Assembly (NCBI GenBank): GCA_029379215.1
Contig: JAQYWO010000025.1
Location: 1 to 51,519, forward strand
Reading direction: 5' to 3'
DNA length: 51,519 nucleotides
From: Rhizonema sp. PD37
GTDB lineage: Bacteria > Cyanobacteriota > Cyanobacteriia > Cyanobacteriales > Nostocaceae
Below the pieces are notes generated by a model. That model ran no database searches. It saw nothing but the letters and a program-made list of their open reading frames with translations, and was not told the origin of the DNA. Below, piece by piece: positions 8,823 through 16,636 of the stretch. Numbering within the stretch: the first letter of the stretch is position 1; every line of letters starts with the position of its first letter. Both the position numbers and the translations under genes were made by a program.

Positions 8823-10415
8823 TTACCTCAAACGCACCGAGAAATATTGACGATATAAGTTACAACTGGGAACACAATCATTACCAGAAAGTTTTACTAA
8901 CCCTAAGCTATGCAGTTTAAATGCGACTTCAGTGTCCAACTGTACAGGGCTATTCGCCATTACCACTTGTTTATACCCTATTTCCAGCTCACGATTATGT
9001 TGTAAACTCCACAATTGTTGTCGTAAAACTCCACTAAAAATTCCTTGTTCTGTCGGCGCAATCCTCAAAAATTCTTCTAAAGTTACTTGTTGATTTTTGA
9101 GGTAAGCTATTGCCTGCTGCAACAGGTAGGGATGTCCCCCTACCAATCCCATCAAATCACATACGCTTTGTTCGACCAATTGACCATCTAACTCCAACTG
9201 TAAGGCAAGTGATTTGACTTGCTGTAAGTTAAATTCAGACAATTCAATTAGTTCCCCAACATTAAACGGTGAGTGATTGGTATCTAAGTCTGGATAAGCT
9301 TCTGTGGAATGGACTATTACTAACCGTAGCTTCCTCCATAGATTACCAATCTTATCTCGACCTTTAGCAGTTTCATACCACCCACGCAAGAGTAAGCAGA
9401 ACTGGGGAAAAATTTCTGGATATTCAAATAGTCGTTCAAAATTATCTATAGCAAGGACTAAAGGATTTTCGGTTGATGGTAGTATGTATTTTTCCAAATA
9501 ACGAGTACAGTTTTTATTAATGCCATAAATATCTTGCCAGTATTTATCTAGTTGTGGTTCAAGCTCCAAACTGTCAGCAACATCAGTACATAACCATTGT
9601 AAGAATGTTTTCAGGTCAGAAAGGATATTAATATCGGCAAGTTTTAAATCCAACTTCGCAACTTTGTAACCCTTGTCTCGGGCATATTCGAGTAATTTCT
9701 CACTCAACAGGGTTTTTCCCATTCTCTGTGGAGCTTTAATCCGAATCATCGCTCCTGGTTGTACAATTGCTTTGTAACATTTCTCCTCAACGGGTGGTCG
9801 TTCAATATATATAATGGTGTGGGTACTAGGAGAGTTATCAATCCATTCAACTTTTCTTTTCAAAACTGGTATCTGCAAAAGTGAAATATCTTCCATTTGA
9901 ATAGCAACTAATCCTTCATCAAAAGCTCTCTGAATAATATCAAGACTATCAAGATTTTCGTACCCTAGTCCATCATAAAACCCAATAGCAAATACAATCG
10001 CTCCTTTGTCACCAATCGGCTGATTCATGCCGATAGTATAATCAATATGTTGGCTAATAGCCACTGCCGATTTAGAGGAATAACAGGCGTTAAGTAACAC
10101 ACACTTAACATGATTTGCATGTAGCTTAAATAATGCGGCTAGTGCGGATGGTGATACAGCTTTATGAAAACCTGAGTCATCTTCTAATACCAAGCTGTCA
10201 TCTTCCATGCCATGCCCACAAAAATGGACAATAGATGGTTGTTCTTCTGCTAAAGCTCTGCGAATATCTTGGGGACGTACAGCAGTTCTGACTTGAATTT
10301 CCCACTTATCTCGCTTGACTGCCCGTCTAATCGCTTCAACTATATCCCGAATTTCTTTATCCAAACGTAATCCCTCGGGGATTGCCGTTAAAATTAATAC
10401 TTTTTCTGGCGACAT
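8823..10415 (-). CDS. CHAT protease fused to an AAA-like ATPase (530 aa)
   Basis: The N-terminal ~190 residues are a CHAT (caspase-like) peptidase domain. The catalytic histidine is in VHFCGHG (about H68) and the cysteine in LLNACYS (about C111). Residues from ~200 form an AAA-like ATPase: the P-loop is APQRMGKTLL near 228-237, Walker B is LVLAIDNFERLFE, and a C-terminal GGHPYLLQQAI winged-helix-like motif follows. The ATG at 10415 was chosen over an in-frame TTG at 10427 because GGGAA precedes it. Family knowledge: CHAT-NTPase proteins in cyanobacteria are predicted sensors or executioners in NTP-dependent conflict systems. Substrate unknown. It forms an operon with the AAA-TM-GUN4 gene downstream. 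Confidence 0.88.
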   Translation of the reverse strand: MSPEKVLILTAIPEGLRLDKEIRDIVEAIRRAVKRDKWEIQVRTAVRPQDIRRALAEEQPSIVHFCGHGMEDDSLVLEDDSGFHKAVSPSALAALFKLHANHVKCVLLNACYSSKSAVAISQHIDYTIGMNQPIGDKGAIVFAIGFYDGLGYENLDSLDIIQRAFDEGLVAIQMEDISLLQIPVLKRKVEWIDNSPSTHTIIYIERPPVEEKCYKAIVQPGAMIRIKAPQRMGKTLLSEKLLEYARDKGYKVAKLDLKLADINILSDLKTFLQWLCTDVADSLELEPQLDKYWQDIYGINKNCTRYLEKYILPSTENPLVLAIDNFERLFEYPEIFPQFCLLLRGWYETAKGRDKIGNLWRKLRLVIVHSTEAYPDLDTNHSPFNVGELIELSEFNLQQVKSLALQLELDGQLVEQSVCDLMGLVGGHPYLLQQAIAYLKNQQVTLEEFLRIAPTEQGIFSGVLRQQLWSLQHNRELEIGYKQVVMANSPVQLDTEVAFKLHSLGLVKLSGNDCVPSCNLYRQYFSVRLR

Positions 10416-10603
10416 TAGCGTTCCCAAATACTCGCTTTTGTGAAGGTGGTAACTATACGCTTACTAGATAGGGAATCTTCTTTCTGTTTTAGCCATTGCT
10501 TTGGGAACTCAATTATCACTCTTCTCAAATGAATTCCACGGATAGCACTGGTTGCGCTCAATCTCCTTTCTCTGTTTCTGGCTACAAGTACGTGCTTGAC
10601 TCT

Positions 10604-10624
10604 CCCCTGCCTATTCGTCAGGGG
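10604..10624 (-). ncRNA. Right-end hairpin, probable 3' end of the TnpB omega (re)RNA
   Basis: Stem CCCCTG / CAGGGG with a 9-nt loop lies just past the tnpB stop codon on the minus strand and is followed by AGAGTCAAG. In intact TnpB elements the guide RNA scaffold overlaps the gene's 3' end and the guide begins immediately after such a hairpin. Confidence 0.4.
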
Positions 10625-10639
10625 ATTCTGAAGAAAGAA

Positions 10640-11236
10640 TTACACTGGTATTGGACACTTCTTAGTGCTTTGCCAGAGTCTTATTCTTACTGCGGTGGTC
10701 AAACACCGCCTACACAGTCTGCTTAGGTCTATGCCTAAGTTTCTGGCTACCTTAGAAAGGATGTTAGCCGCCCCATTCAAATCGGCGTTTACTAAACTTT
10801 TGTCCTTTTTACGGTACAAACCACGTTTTGTCCCCTTAAACAATCCCCCAGATTCGCGATAGTTGGGTACTTTCGGCTTCTGACCTAAATTACCCAAGAA
10901 GGACAATTCTCGTAATTCTTTAAAAGATTTGAATGCTTCTGATACACTTAGCAGCGTTTGTTGTGCTGGAATAGAAGGCATAGCTTGAGCGTGAATGTTA
11001 CCACCAACTTCATAAATTGGGTCAAATTTAGAAATTATTTTCCCAGTTTTAAAGAATAGTTGTCTTGCCCAGTAAACTCCACAGTTATAAAGACTGTTTG
11101 ACTGTTCACACAAAAACGTGATTATCGACTTAGTATCGTCGTCACAGTAAATCAGGTTTTGCTGAACACCCATTAATACTTTAGGCTTCTTCTCTTTCTT
11201 TTCTGCCTTCGCTCTTTTCTTAACCAGTTGAATCAC
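10640..11236 (-). pseudogene. tnpB: TnpB with internal deletion of the RuvC nuclease core (198 aa)
   Basis: The first ~125 residues match the N-terminal helical DNA/RNA-binding region of IS1341-type TnpB (VLMGVQQNLIYCDDDTKS, NSLYNCGVYWARQLF, LRELSFLGNLGQKPKVPNYR). The sequence then jumps straight to the extreme C-terminus (KRGLYRKKDKSLVNADLNGAANILSKVA). The intervening ~250 residues, holding the RuvC Asp/Glu motifs and zinc ribbon, are absent, although the reading frame is intact across the junction. An intact protein is ~400 aa, so this one cannot cut DNA. It might still bind its RNA or target and act as a competitor or repressor; that is speculative. A small RHH-like gene diverges from its 5' end. 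Confidence 0.75.
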
Positions 11237-11275
11237 CTCCCTTGTTTTTCTCCATACATCTATGATAGCCTATAT

Positions 11276-11288
11276 GTACGTCGAACGT
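11276..11288. promoter_or_regulatory. TACGT-cga-ACGTA inverted repeat
   Basis: A perfect 5-bp inverted repeat with a 3-nt centre in the divergent promoter region of tnpB and the RHH-like gene; candidate site for the RHH-like protein. Confidence 0.35.
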
Positions 11289-11296
11289 ATGTACTT

Positions 11297-11452
11297 ATGA
11301 AAAATAAAAGATTTAATTTTAGGGTGACTGAACGGAGATATGAAAAGCTAAACTTGATTGCTCAAGAGAAAGAGAAGTCATTAGCTAGTCTTTTCGATGA
11401 TTGGATAGATAGCTTACCGGAACCAGTAAAAGAACCCATCACGGAGTCCTAA
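11297..11452 (+). CDS. Small RHH-like regulator divergent from tnpB (51 aa)
   Basis: It begins at ATG 11297 with KNKRFNFRVTERRYEKLNLIAQ, the beta strand and first helix of a ribbon-helix-helix fold, followed by a second helix (SLASLFDDWIDSLPEP). Such mini-regulators accompany some cyanobacterial TnpB elements, and this one lies divergently 60 bp from the tnpB start. TACGTcgaACGTA (11276-11288) between the two genes is a plausible operator. It probably controls its own element. Confidence 0.6.
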   Translation: MKNKRFNFRVTERRYEKLNLIAQEKEKSLASLFDDWIDSLPEPVKEPITES

Positions 11453-11472
11453 AGGACTCAATTAGCCTTCAT

Positions 11473-11521
11473 CCCCTGCCTGAAGTACGAAGGACGTAGC
11501 TGCGCTACTGCTTCTCAGGGG
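11473..11521. repeat. Left-end hairpin of the TnpB element
   Basis: CCCCTGCCTGAAG (11473-11485) pairs with the CTTCTCAGGGG segment ending at 11521 and shares its outer stem with the right-end hairpin at 10604. Confidence 0.45.
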
Positions 11522-11545
11522 TTTTCGGCATCTCCCTTATAATTT

Positions 11546-11749
11546 TTACAGATCTATGGCTGCTTTGAAACAGTATCCAAACTTATCTACAAATTTATAA
11601 GATACTATTCCAGAATCGATACTATCAATTTCTGCTTGATTTTGATAGCCTGGTTCATGAGAGCGATCGCTTTTCTCAGCAAAATCTTGTACGGAAGGTG
11701 TGTATTTACTCACAATGGGCAATGTGAGAATAAAAGTGCCATCCAGCAA
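11546..11749 (-). CDS. Possible small protein, weak (67 aa)
   Basis: The reading frame opens with MLDGTFILTLPIVSKYTPSV and has no domain I recognise. It lies beside the TnpB element in repeat-like DNA and has no clear ribosome-binding site. It may be the surviving end of a larger gene or not a gene at all. Confidence 0.25.
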   Translation of the reverse strand: MLDGTFILTLPIVSKYTPSVQDFAEKSDRSHEPGYQNQAEIDSIDSGIVSYKFVDKFGYCFKAAIDL

Positions 11750-11926
11750 AGGGAGCGATGCCTGCGGTCACTCATGTGCGCCGTGTCGCTCTAGCAAAGT
11801 CTAGAATGGGTCACATCCGTTGTCAAGCCTGTCGAGTCGGAACCGCTACTTTGTTAGGGGCAACCATAATAGAGCAAGTTTTGACGTTGAAGCAGGAATC
11901 TTTGTCTATGAACGAGCAAGGAGCGT
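11750..11926. other. Repeat-like DNA, possible transposon-gene tail
   Basis: The + strand reads RCQACRVGTATLLGATIIEQ and onward, faintly resembling the variable C-terminal tails of cyanobacterial TnpB proteins. Not enough is present to call a gene. Confidence 0.25.
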
Positions 11927-12229
11927 TCAAAATCGAACTGTAGGAAAGCAATAGTAAATTTCCCCGTCTTCGCTAACGTTAAAAGTTGCATCAAACTCCT
12001 TTGCTTTCTCATCCAAATACTGCTTAGCAATACCTGCTGTTAGCTGTGCCTCTAAAGCAAACTGCATGACTGTAATTTTACCCTGATCAAGTTTTAGCTG
12101 TTGGTGAAATACTGATTGGAGTCGCTGTTGGATTTCTCTACGACCTTGTTGATGCAAACTCCATGCTAGCCAGGAGCCTGCTCCAGTTATAGGTAAACCA
12201 AACAGCAGACAAGCCATAGCCTCACTCAC
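11927..12229 (-). CDS. Small membrane-anchored conserved protein (up to 100 aa)
   Basis: The first ~25 residues are one hydrophobic helix (ACLLFGLPITGAGSWLAWSL). A helical stretch rich in Gln and Arg follows (HQQGRREIQQRLQSVFHQQLKL). The last ~50 residues form a compact domain (ALEAQLTAGIAKQYLDEKAKEFDATF ... GEIYYCF, read in two parts) seen in many small cyanobacterial proteins of unknown function; it resembles a minimal winged helix. The frame opens at a GTG at 12229, but the ATG at 12217 is an equal or better start. A 46-aa membrane gene ends 13 bp upstream, so the two may be co-expressed. Confidence 0.65.
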   Translation of the reverse strand: MSEAMACLLFGLPITGAGSWLAWSLHQQGRREIQQRLQSVFHQQLKLDQGKITVMQFALEAQLTAGIAKQYLDEKAKEFDATFNVSEDGEIYYCFPTVRF

Positions 12230-12242
12230 CCTCTCTTCGTGA

Positions 12243-12383
12243 CTAATACTGTGATTGAATGGTGCGTATGCTCTCTTTAACTAAAAAAAGAGTACCTAAC
12301 CCCAATAACAAGCCCGTAGCCCCTTTTTTGATTAGCCTCATACTTAAATTTTTGGCTATAGTGTCTTTATTTATATATTGCAT
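12243..12383 (-). CDS. Small membrane peptide (46 aa)
   Basis: ATG at 12383 (minus strand) opens MQYINKDTIAKNLSMRLIKK, followed by one hydrophobic helix (GATGLLLGLGTLFLV) and a basic tail ending SQY before TAG. Its stop lies 13 bp before the next gene on the same strand, which is also membrane-anchored, suggesting a pair. The ribosome-binding site is weak and no homologue is recalled. Confidence 0.4.
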   Translation of the reverse strand: MQYINKDTIAKNLSMRLIKKGATGLLLGLGTLFLVKESIRTIQSQY

Positions 12384-12665
12384 TTGTCCATTTGAATGTC
12401 AATTCTATGACAAGCGTGCGTTCTGAGGTATCCGTTCAATATCGAGTAAAAAATAACACAGAAGTAATTTAGAAAATATTGTTGGAAATGCAATTTGTGC
12501 GCGATTCCCTTAATCAAGTCGATAAGTAGTGGCGATACGGCTTAAGCCGTTGCCAAGGGCATCGCACTCCTCACGACAATTCTTATAGCCGAATACCGCA
12601 CTCCTTATACCAGCTACAGCACAGATTGAAGTAACACAAGCAAGACAGGAGCAAATAAATATACC
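12384..12665. other. Intergenic region with one copy of the CTTAAG palindromic repeat
   Basis: Contains the 34-bp repeat at 12532-12565 and no convincing reading frame. Confidence 0.5.
12532..12565 (+). repeat. Dispersed palindromic repeat, copy A
   Basis: A 34-bp element centred on ACGGCTTAAGCCGT with flanks GCGAT and GGGCATCGC. Inverted copies lie at 13345-13379 and 20157-20190. Confidence 0.7.
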
Positions 12666-13274
12666 TCAATTATTGTCATAAGACTCTCTCAAATTTTCCA
12701 AAAACTGCACCTGCTGGAAGCTAACACTTCTTACTTCATACATGCCCGGTTTAAATCTATTAACCCAAATATCTGATGGCATGAAACCCTTTAGCTTGGC
12801 ATTTGTGGCTGCAAGCTCATGCTCCGAAGCGTCCCCTACCATCCATGATTCCTCTAAGTCGATTCCAAAGTCAATAGAAGCTAAATACAGCATTCCTGCT
12901 CCTGGCATTCTGAATTTATATTGCTCGTGAACCAAGAATTCTTCTACACGAGAATGGTTGGAAATCAAGTGTGCATCATTGTGAATAACTCGCCAGCAGC
13001 TTAAGCCTTGGATGTCTGCACAAAAGTAGATGGCACTAATTTTCGGAAGTAACGCGAGTATGGATTGATGACGGGCGATCGCATCCTCAAGCGATTCTCC
13101 ACCTGCCTCAACTTGGGAATTACTCACACCTATTATCTTCCAGCCACGATTGTAGTAATAATCAATACCCTCACTCACCCCTTTAATAATTTCTTGCTCC
13201 TCTAGAATTTGAATAAATTTGTTTTTTACTTGAGGTTGGCCTATAGTTCCACAATCTAGAAAAACTGTTTTCAT
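12666..13274 (-). CDS. HAD-superfamily phosphatase-like protein with altered motif I (202 aa)
   Basis: The N-terminus (MKTVFLDCGTIGQ) corresponds to HAD motif I but lacks the usual second aspartate of DxDGT; only the nucleophile Asp7 remains. GWKIIGVSNSQVEAGG resembles the motif II strand of HAD-IIIA enzymes (the usual SNQxG). WMVGDASEHELAATNAKLKGF near 140-160 matches motif IV and the segment after it. Closest families in general form are HisB/GmhB/PNK-type phosphatases. Loss of the general acid Asp suggests reduced or changed activity. A nearby copy of the palindromic repeat lies upstream. Substrate unknown. Confidence 0.7.
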   Translation of the reverse strand: MKTVFLDCGTIGQPQVKNKFIQILEEQEIIKGVSEGIDYYYNRGWKIIGVSNSQVEAGGESLEDAIARHQSILALLPKISAIYFCADIQGLSCWRVIHNDAHLISNHSRVEEFLVHEQYKFRMPGAGMLYLASIDFGIDLEESWMVGDASEHELAATNAKLKGFMPSDIWVNRFKPGMYEVRSVSFQQVQFLENLRESYDNN

Positions 13275-13626
13275 ATCTATTTCAACTAGTCTGTATTTTC
13301 TGTCTCCAGTTATACACCTGTTTTCCTAAACTATAAGGTAGTTTGCGATGCCTTCGGCAACGGCTTAAGCCGTATCGGCTACACCACTGTAATAACAAAT
13401 ATTTGGGAACCATCATGCAGCAACGTTTCTGGGCTTCTCCAAAAATTTTGTAGTATGTAAGAGACTTGTAGATCTTGCATCTGACCCAGAAAGTCTGCGT
13501 TCTATAACCTATTTCCCACAACGCGACTTAGTATGGAGACATTATATCTATTCCAAATACCAGATTTATTTACATTTCTTAATGTAAGCTAAACTATCTA
13601 AAAATTACGGGTAGTTTTGCTACAAT
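13275..13626. other. Intergenic region, palindromic repeat copy B
   Basis: The repeat lies at 13345-13379. A minus-strand frame at 13282-13521 runs straight through it and reads as low-complexity, Cys/Arg-rich translation, so it is not called a gene. Confidence 0.5.
13345..13379 (-). repeat. Dispersed palindromic repeat, copy B
   Basis: An inverted copy of 12532-12565: GCGATGCC, then TTCGGCAACGGCTTAAGCCG, ending TATCGGC. A few substitutions relative to copy A. Confidence 0.7.
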
Positions 13627-14451
13627 TTAGTCATTCACTGACAACATAAGGTGAGGTGTGGGAATGTGGTGGTCAGCCCTGATAGGGAGTACAGCAGTAC
13701 CTACCGTAAAGAACTCGATCACATGAGAACTCCACGAGTATCTGCCCTCATGGATCTGTACACCTACAATTCCCTCTGCCTTAAGGTGAGATGCCTCACT
13801 CTGCATCCGTTCCATTGCTAACTCGCGGGCATCGTAAAGTGCTTGAGTAAAATTGGTCATTTCCACATTCTGACCAAGATTTTTGAACCACTGACCTATT
13901 CCTTGGTAAGCCACGTGGTAAACGCAGTTGCCCATCACCATACCGACTGGTCGATAGCCAGCCCGTAGCAGTGTCCAGAAATCTTGTCCCGATAGGTCAC
14001 TGGTAAAAGGTTTATTATCCAATGTACGATAGGAAATCTCGCGGTTACGAGCACGCACCGCCGTACCTATCGCCACAAACTCAGCAAAGTTTGATTCCCA
14101 TTCCATGTGCTTCACACTCAGGCGTACTCCCACAATTCCATCAGCACCTAAAGCATCAGCCTCTTCTTCCATCCGGCTCATTGCTAGTTCGCGAGCATGG
14201 TACATTGCTTGAGATAGCACTGTAATTTCCATGTTTTGGTTGATCCCCGCCCACTGATAACCAATGTGATACATGGAACAACCAACTACCATTCCCACAG
14301 GGTCGAAGCCAGCCTCTTTTACTAATAAGAACTCATTGACTGATAGGTCGCTGGTAAATAGACGATGCTGCTCATCTTTGCCGCGCATTGCTTGTAAACG
14401 CTCACGGGCATGAGTTGGTAGGTCAGAAGGCATTGGTTGGTTAAGTGTCAT
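13627..14451 (-). CDS. Tandem YbjQ (UPF0145)-like protein (274 aa)
   Basis: Two copies of a YbjQ-like heavy-metal-binding-type domain, about 30-130 and 145-255. Each begins FTSDLS followed by an AGF/YxPVGMV motif and includes ALxxARELAMxRMxxEA, GADGIVGVRL or AEGIVGVQI, and ends in FVAIGTAV or FFTVGTAV. The fold forms a pentameric barrel in characterised YbjQ proteins; biochemical role is unknown. It is the last of a tandem set: the next gene upstream (14476) encodes a related two-domain protein and a 134-aa protein precedes that, all on the same strand with gaps of 24 and 4 bp. An operon is therefore likely. Confidence 0.85.
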   Translation of the reverse strand: MTLNQPMPSDLPTHARERLQAMRGKDEQHRLFTSDLSVNEFLLVKEAGFDPVGMVVGCSMYHIGYQWAGINQNMEITVLSQAMYHARELAMSRMEEEADALGADGIVGVRLSVKHMEWESNFAEFVAIGTAVRARNREISYRTLDNKPFTSDLSGQDFWTLLRAGYRPVGMVMGNCVYHVAYQGIGQWFKNLGQNVEMTNFTQALYDARELAMERMQSEASHLKAEGIVGVQIHEGRYSWSSHVIEFFTVGTAVLPIRADHHIPTPHLMLSVND

Positions 14452-14475
14452 AACAATTTTGGATTTTGAGCAATT

Positions 14476-15414
14476 TTAGATTGATGTGGATTGACCTGTT
14501 GAGAGGTTATAGTACAGCAGGGGTGATTTCCTCTGGGTTTCGACGGCTTGTGGGTCATATACTATCGAGGTTCCTACTGCTACAAAGTGAGTTAATAAAT
14601 CGTGATAGGTCGTGTCGTTGATTTTGTACTCGATATCTTCTACGCCCATATCAATTTTCATTCCTACCGCACCCTCAGCTTGATGCTTGCGGATATCTTC
14701 TTTTAAACGACTCGTTGCTAAATGACGGGCTTGTTGAAAGCCTTGAGTATATAGAGTGATTTCTTGATTCTGGCTACTACCCCTGCCAAAGAATCCACCC
14801 CTTGTGATACTTTGGGTTTTCCAATCGGTGTGTATATAGTAAGAGCAGATACCAAAGACCAATCCTCTAGGATAGTAGCCGGCTTGATGTAATTGCCAGA
14901 ACTCCTGTCCGCTGAGGTCGCTGGTAAAGGGTTGAGGATCGTTTGGGCGATCGCGAAGGCGAATTGCAGTTCCCACAGCTGTAAACTCGATGGTTCGAGA
15001 ACTCCAGTCATAACCACCCATTTTTAGACGCACACCAATGACTCCATGAGCACCTAGAAGAGTGGCTTCAAGCCGAAGTCGGGCGATAGCAAGCTCACGT
15101 GCTGCCAATTGAGCTTGACTCAGAGCGGAGAGTTCTCCTGTAAAATTTTGGTAGTTCCTGAAGTAGCCCCAAAAGCTGACTTTGTAAAAGGCAGTTCCCA
15201 TAACCAAGCCTATTGGCTCGTAACCAGCTTCACGGGCCAACAGATACTCGTTGCTGGAAAGGTCGCTAGTGAAAAACCGGGAATTGGTCTTTCTTTGCAT
15301 TTCTAGGCGATGCCGAGCATTTTCGGGAATTTGACCTTGTTCTAAAGCTCTTCGAGTTGCCTCTTGGGCTTCCCGCTGCCGCTTTTGGTCTTCTGATTCT
15401 CCCCACCAAGACAT
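14476..15414 (-). CDS. Tandem YbjQ (UPF0145)-like protein (312 aa)
   Basis: Two YbjQ-like domains, each starting FTSDLSxxE, with AHGVIGVRLKMGGYDWSS in the first and AEGAVGMKIDMG in the second, ending FTAVGTAI and FVAVGTSI. An N-terminal charged helix (ESEDQKRQREAQEATRRALEQ) precedes them. The start at 15414 (MSWWGES) is supported by GGAGG about 8 nt upstream; the longer frame reaching 15438 overlaps the preceding gene. Paralogue of 13627-14451; the two proteins may co-assemble as YbjQ rings. Confidence 0.85.
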   Translation of the reverse strand: MSWWGESEDQKRQREAQEATRRALEQGQIPENARHRLEMQRKTNSRFFTSDLSSNEYLLAREAGYEPIGLVMGTAFYKVSFWGYFRNYQNFTGELSALSQAQLAARELAIARLRLEATLLGAHGVIGVRLKMGGYDWSSRTIEFTAVGTAIRLRDRPNDPQPFTSDLSGQEFWQLHQAGYYPRGLVFGICSYYIHTDWKTQSITRGGFFGRGSSQNQEITLYTQGFQQARHLATSRLKEDIRKHQAEGAVGMKIDMGVEDIEYKINDTTYHDLLTHFVAVGTSIVYDPQAVETQRKSPLLYYNLSTGQSTSI

Positions 15415-15418
15415 CGGT

Positions 15419-15823
15419 TCAGCCTCCACCAAGCACAAATTTATTCAAAGCATTGCGGGTTTGCGCGTTATGCTTTGCTAACTGGACCAACTGTTGGGCA
15501 ACTTCCTCTGTCCACTGCTTAACCGAAATTTCGGTTGTTTTTAGCACAACTCCCCGTACCAGTTTCATCACTTTGGCGGTTAGTGAATTCTGCTTGTCTC
15601 GAACGATTTGATAGTGGTAACTGTCAAATCGCACTGTTATTTCTCGGACAGAATGGTCTTTGGAGATAAACCAGCCGCTACGGGTTACGGTTGTGTTTTG
15701 AGGTAAAGATAGCTCTAGCTTTTTTGCCAAAAATTCTAATAAGTCGCCAGATTCTTGGCTATCCATCTGGAGTGCGGCTGCTAGAACATCTATCTCTAAA
15801 CTTGGATCAACGTCTTTTGTCAT
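15419..15823 (-). CDS. Conserved protein of the YbjQ operon (134 aa)
   Basis: Soluble alpha/beta protein without a named family. It begins with a helix (SLEIDVLAAALQMDSQESGDLLEFLAKKLE), has a beta hairpin (TRSGWFISKDHSVREITVRF, then DSYHYQIVRD), then VKLVRGVVLKTTEI and a helical tail. It ends 4 bp before the first YbjQ-type gene, whose ribosome-binding GGAGG lies in its final glycine codons, so translation is probably coupled. It may be a regulator or partner of the YbjQ proteins. Confidence 0.75.
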   Translation of the reverse strand: MTKDVDPSLEIDVLAAALQMDSQESGDLLEFLAKKLELSLPQNTTVTRSGWFISKDHSVREITVRFDSYHYQIVRDKQNSLTAKVMKLVRGVVLKTTEISVKQWTEEVAQQLVQLAKHNAQTRNALNKFVLGGG

Positions 15824-16038
15824 TAGAGTGCTTGCTCCATAATCCGCGCTTTGTGTATACCTGATGGCAAGCTGCGTTTATCAAAGGGATAAGGGAAAAG
15901 GTAAAACAAACTTGGAATTATTGTATGCGAAATAATCTTTGTATCTTGGGTCAAGTAAAAACCTCGCCTACGAGTGGGCAACAATTTCATCCCTTTTCGG
16001 TGCTGTTTTATTATCAATCTGCTGAAATCTATCTTCAT
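15823..16038 (-). CDS. Possible first gene of the YbjQ operon (71 aa), weak
   Basis: Its TAA stop overlaps the ATG of the next gene in TAATG, an arrangement typical of coupled genes. The protein is basic with no recognised domain (MKIDFSRLIIKQHRKGMKLL, ending ARIMEQAL). No ribosome-binding site is visible before its ATG, so the overlap may be coincidental. Confidence 0.35.
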   Translation of the reverse strand: MKIDFSRLIIKQHRKGMKLLPTRRRGFYLTQDTKIISHTIIPSLFYLFPYPFDKRSLPSGIHKARIMEQAL

Positions 16039-16636
16039 TAAAGCATCGCAATTTTTTGGTTTTCCCCTTTAATTTCCCCTATTGGTTAGTATTGATACCC
16101 CTTCACATAAATTCTATATTAGAACGCAACTTGGTATAAGGTCAAGAAGAGGCAGAGAGCAGCTCACAGGTGTGGGTTTTTTACTTTTGGGTGTTGGCAA
16201 GACTTGGAGGACTTGGAAGGAAAATAGACAAGGCAGTTTTTTAACCCAAAGCAGAAGCAATTTCAGTATATATATTTAGAATTTATCTTCTCCCCAGTCT
16301 TACCTTGTGAGGGTCAGCAACCCCCGGCGGACTATGCCCCACCATACCGCAGGTTGGTGGTCTTCAATCAATGGGTGTCCAAGCCCGTATTGTATTGTAT
16401 TGTATTATACGTTATGCCCTCTACCTCCAGCATAGCTGCCTTTCTTTTTGACCGAACCAGTCGTAGCTAGTTCAAGCCCCGTCAGGGAAGATGCCGCTAA
16501 ATGGTCGGCAACCGCAAAGCGAAAATCGGGGTGGGGTAACACTTAGGGGTTCAATTCCTTCATCTTTTGCTTCCCACCGCCGTTGCTTTATACACCGCAC
16601 AGTCGAAAACATCAAAATTCTTAGTAATTATAATAG
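16039..16636. other. Intergenic region with a GTATT microsatellite
   Basis: About 600 bp without a convincing gene. It holds four tandem GTATT(G) units at 16387-16406, resembling the GTATTGA sites near 3100, a single GTATTGA near 16090, and a CATAGCTGCC heptamer-type repeat near 16430. A stretch at 16485-16575 can be folded into something tRNA-like but fails in detail. Confidence 0.5.

Larger units (their letters stand above)
10596..11530 (-). mobile_element. Decayed IS605/IS1341-like element with deleted TnpB
   Basis: The element contains a tnpB fragment (minus strand) and a divergent small RHH-like gene. It is bounded by related hairpins: CCCCTG/CAGGGG at 10604-10624 (tnpB 3' side, followed on the minus strand by AGAGTCAA, the usual right-end form in cyanobacterial TnpB elements) and CCCCTG/CAGGGG at 11473-11521. 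No tnpA is present and the TnpB nuclease core is missing, so it is presumably immobile unless helped in trans. Boundaries are approximate. Confidence 0.65.

Noticed and set aside
11758..11943. 61-aa + strand frame ending in repeat-like sequence
   Set aside because: Faint resemblance to TnpB tails only; no start signal and no upstream homology.
13282..13521. 79-aa minus-strand open frame
   Set aside because: It runs through a dispersed palindromic repeat, is Cys/Arg-rich without protein-like structure, and lacks a ribosome-binding site.
16485..16578. tRNA-like fold with a GGTTCAATTCC T-loop-like segment
   Set aside because: The possible acceptor stem depends on G-T pairs, the D-arm lacks normal conserved bases, and no 5-bp anticodon stem with a 7-nt loop can be formed.
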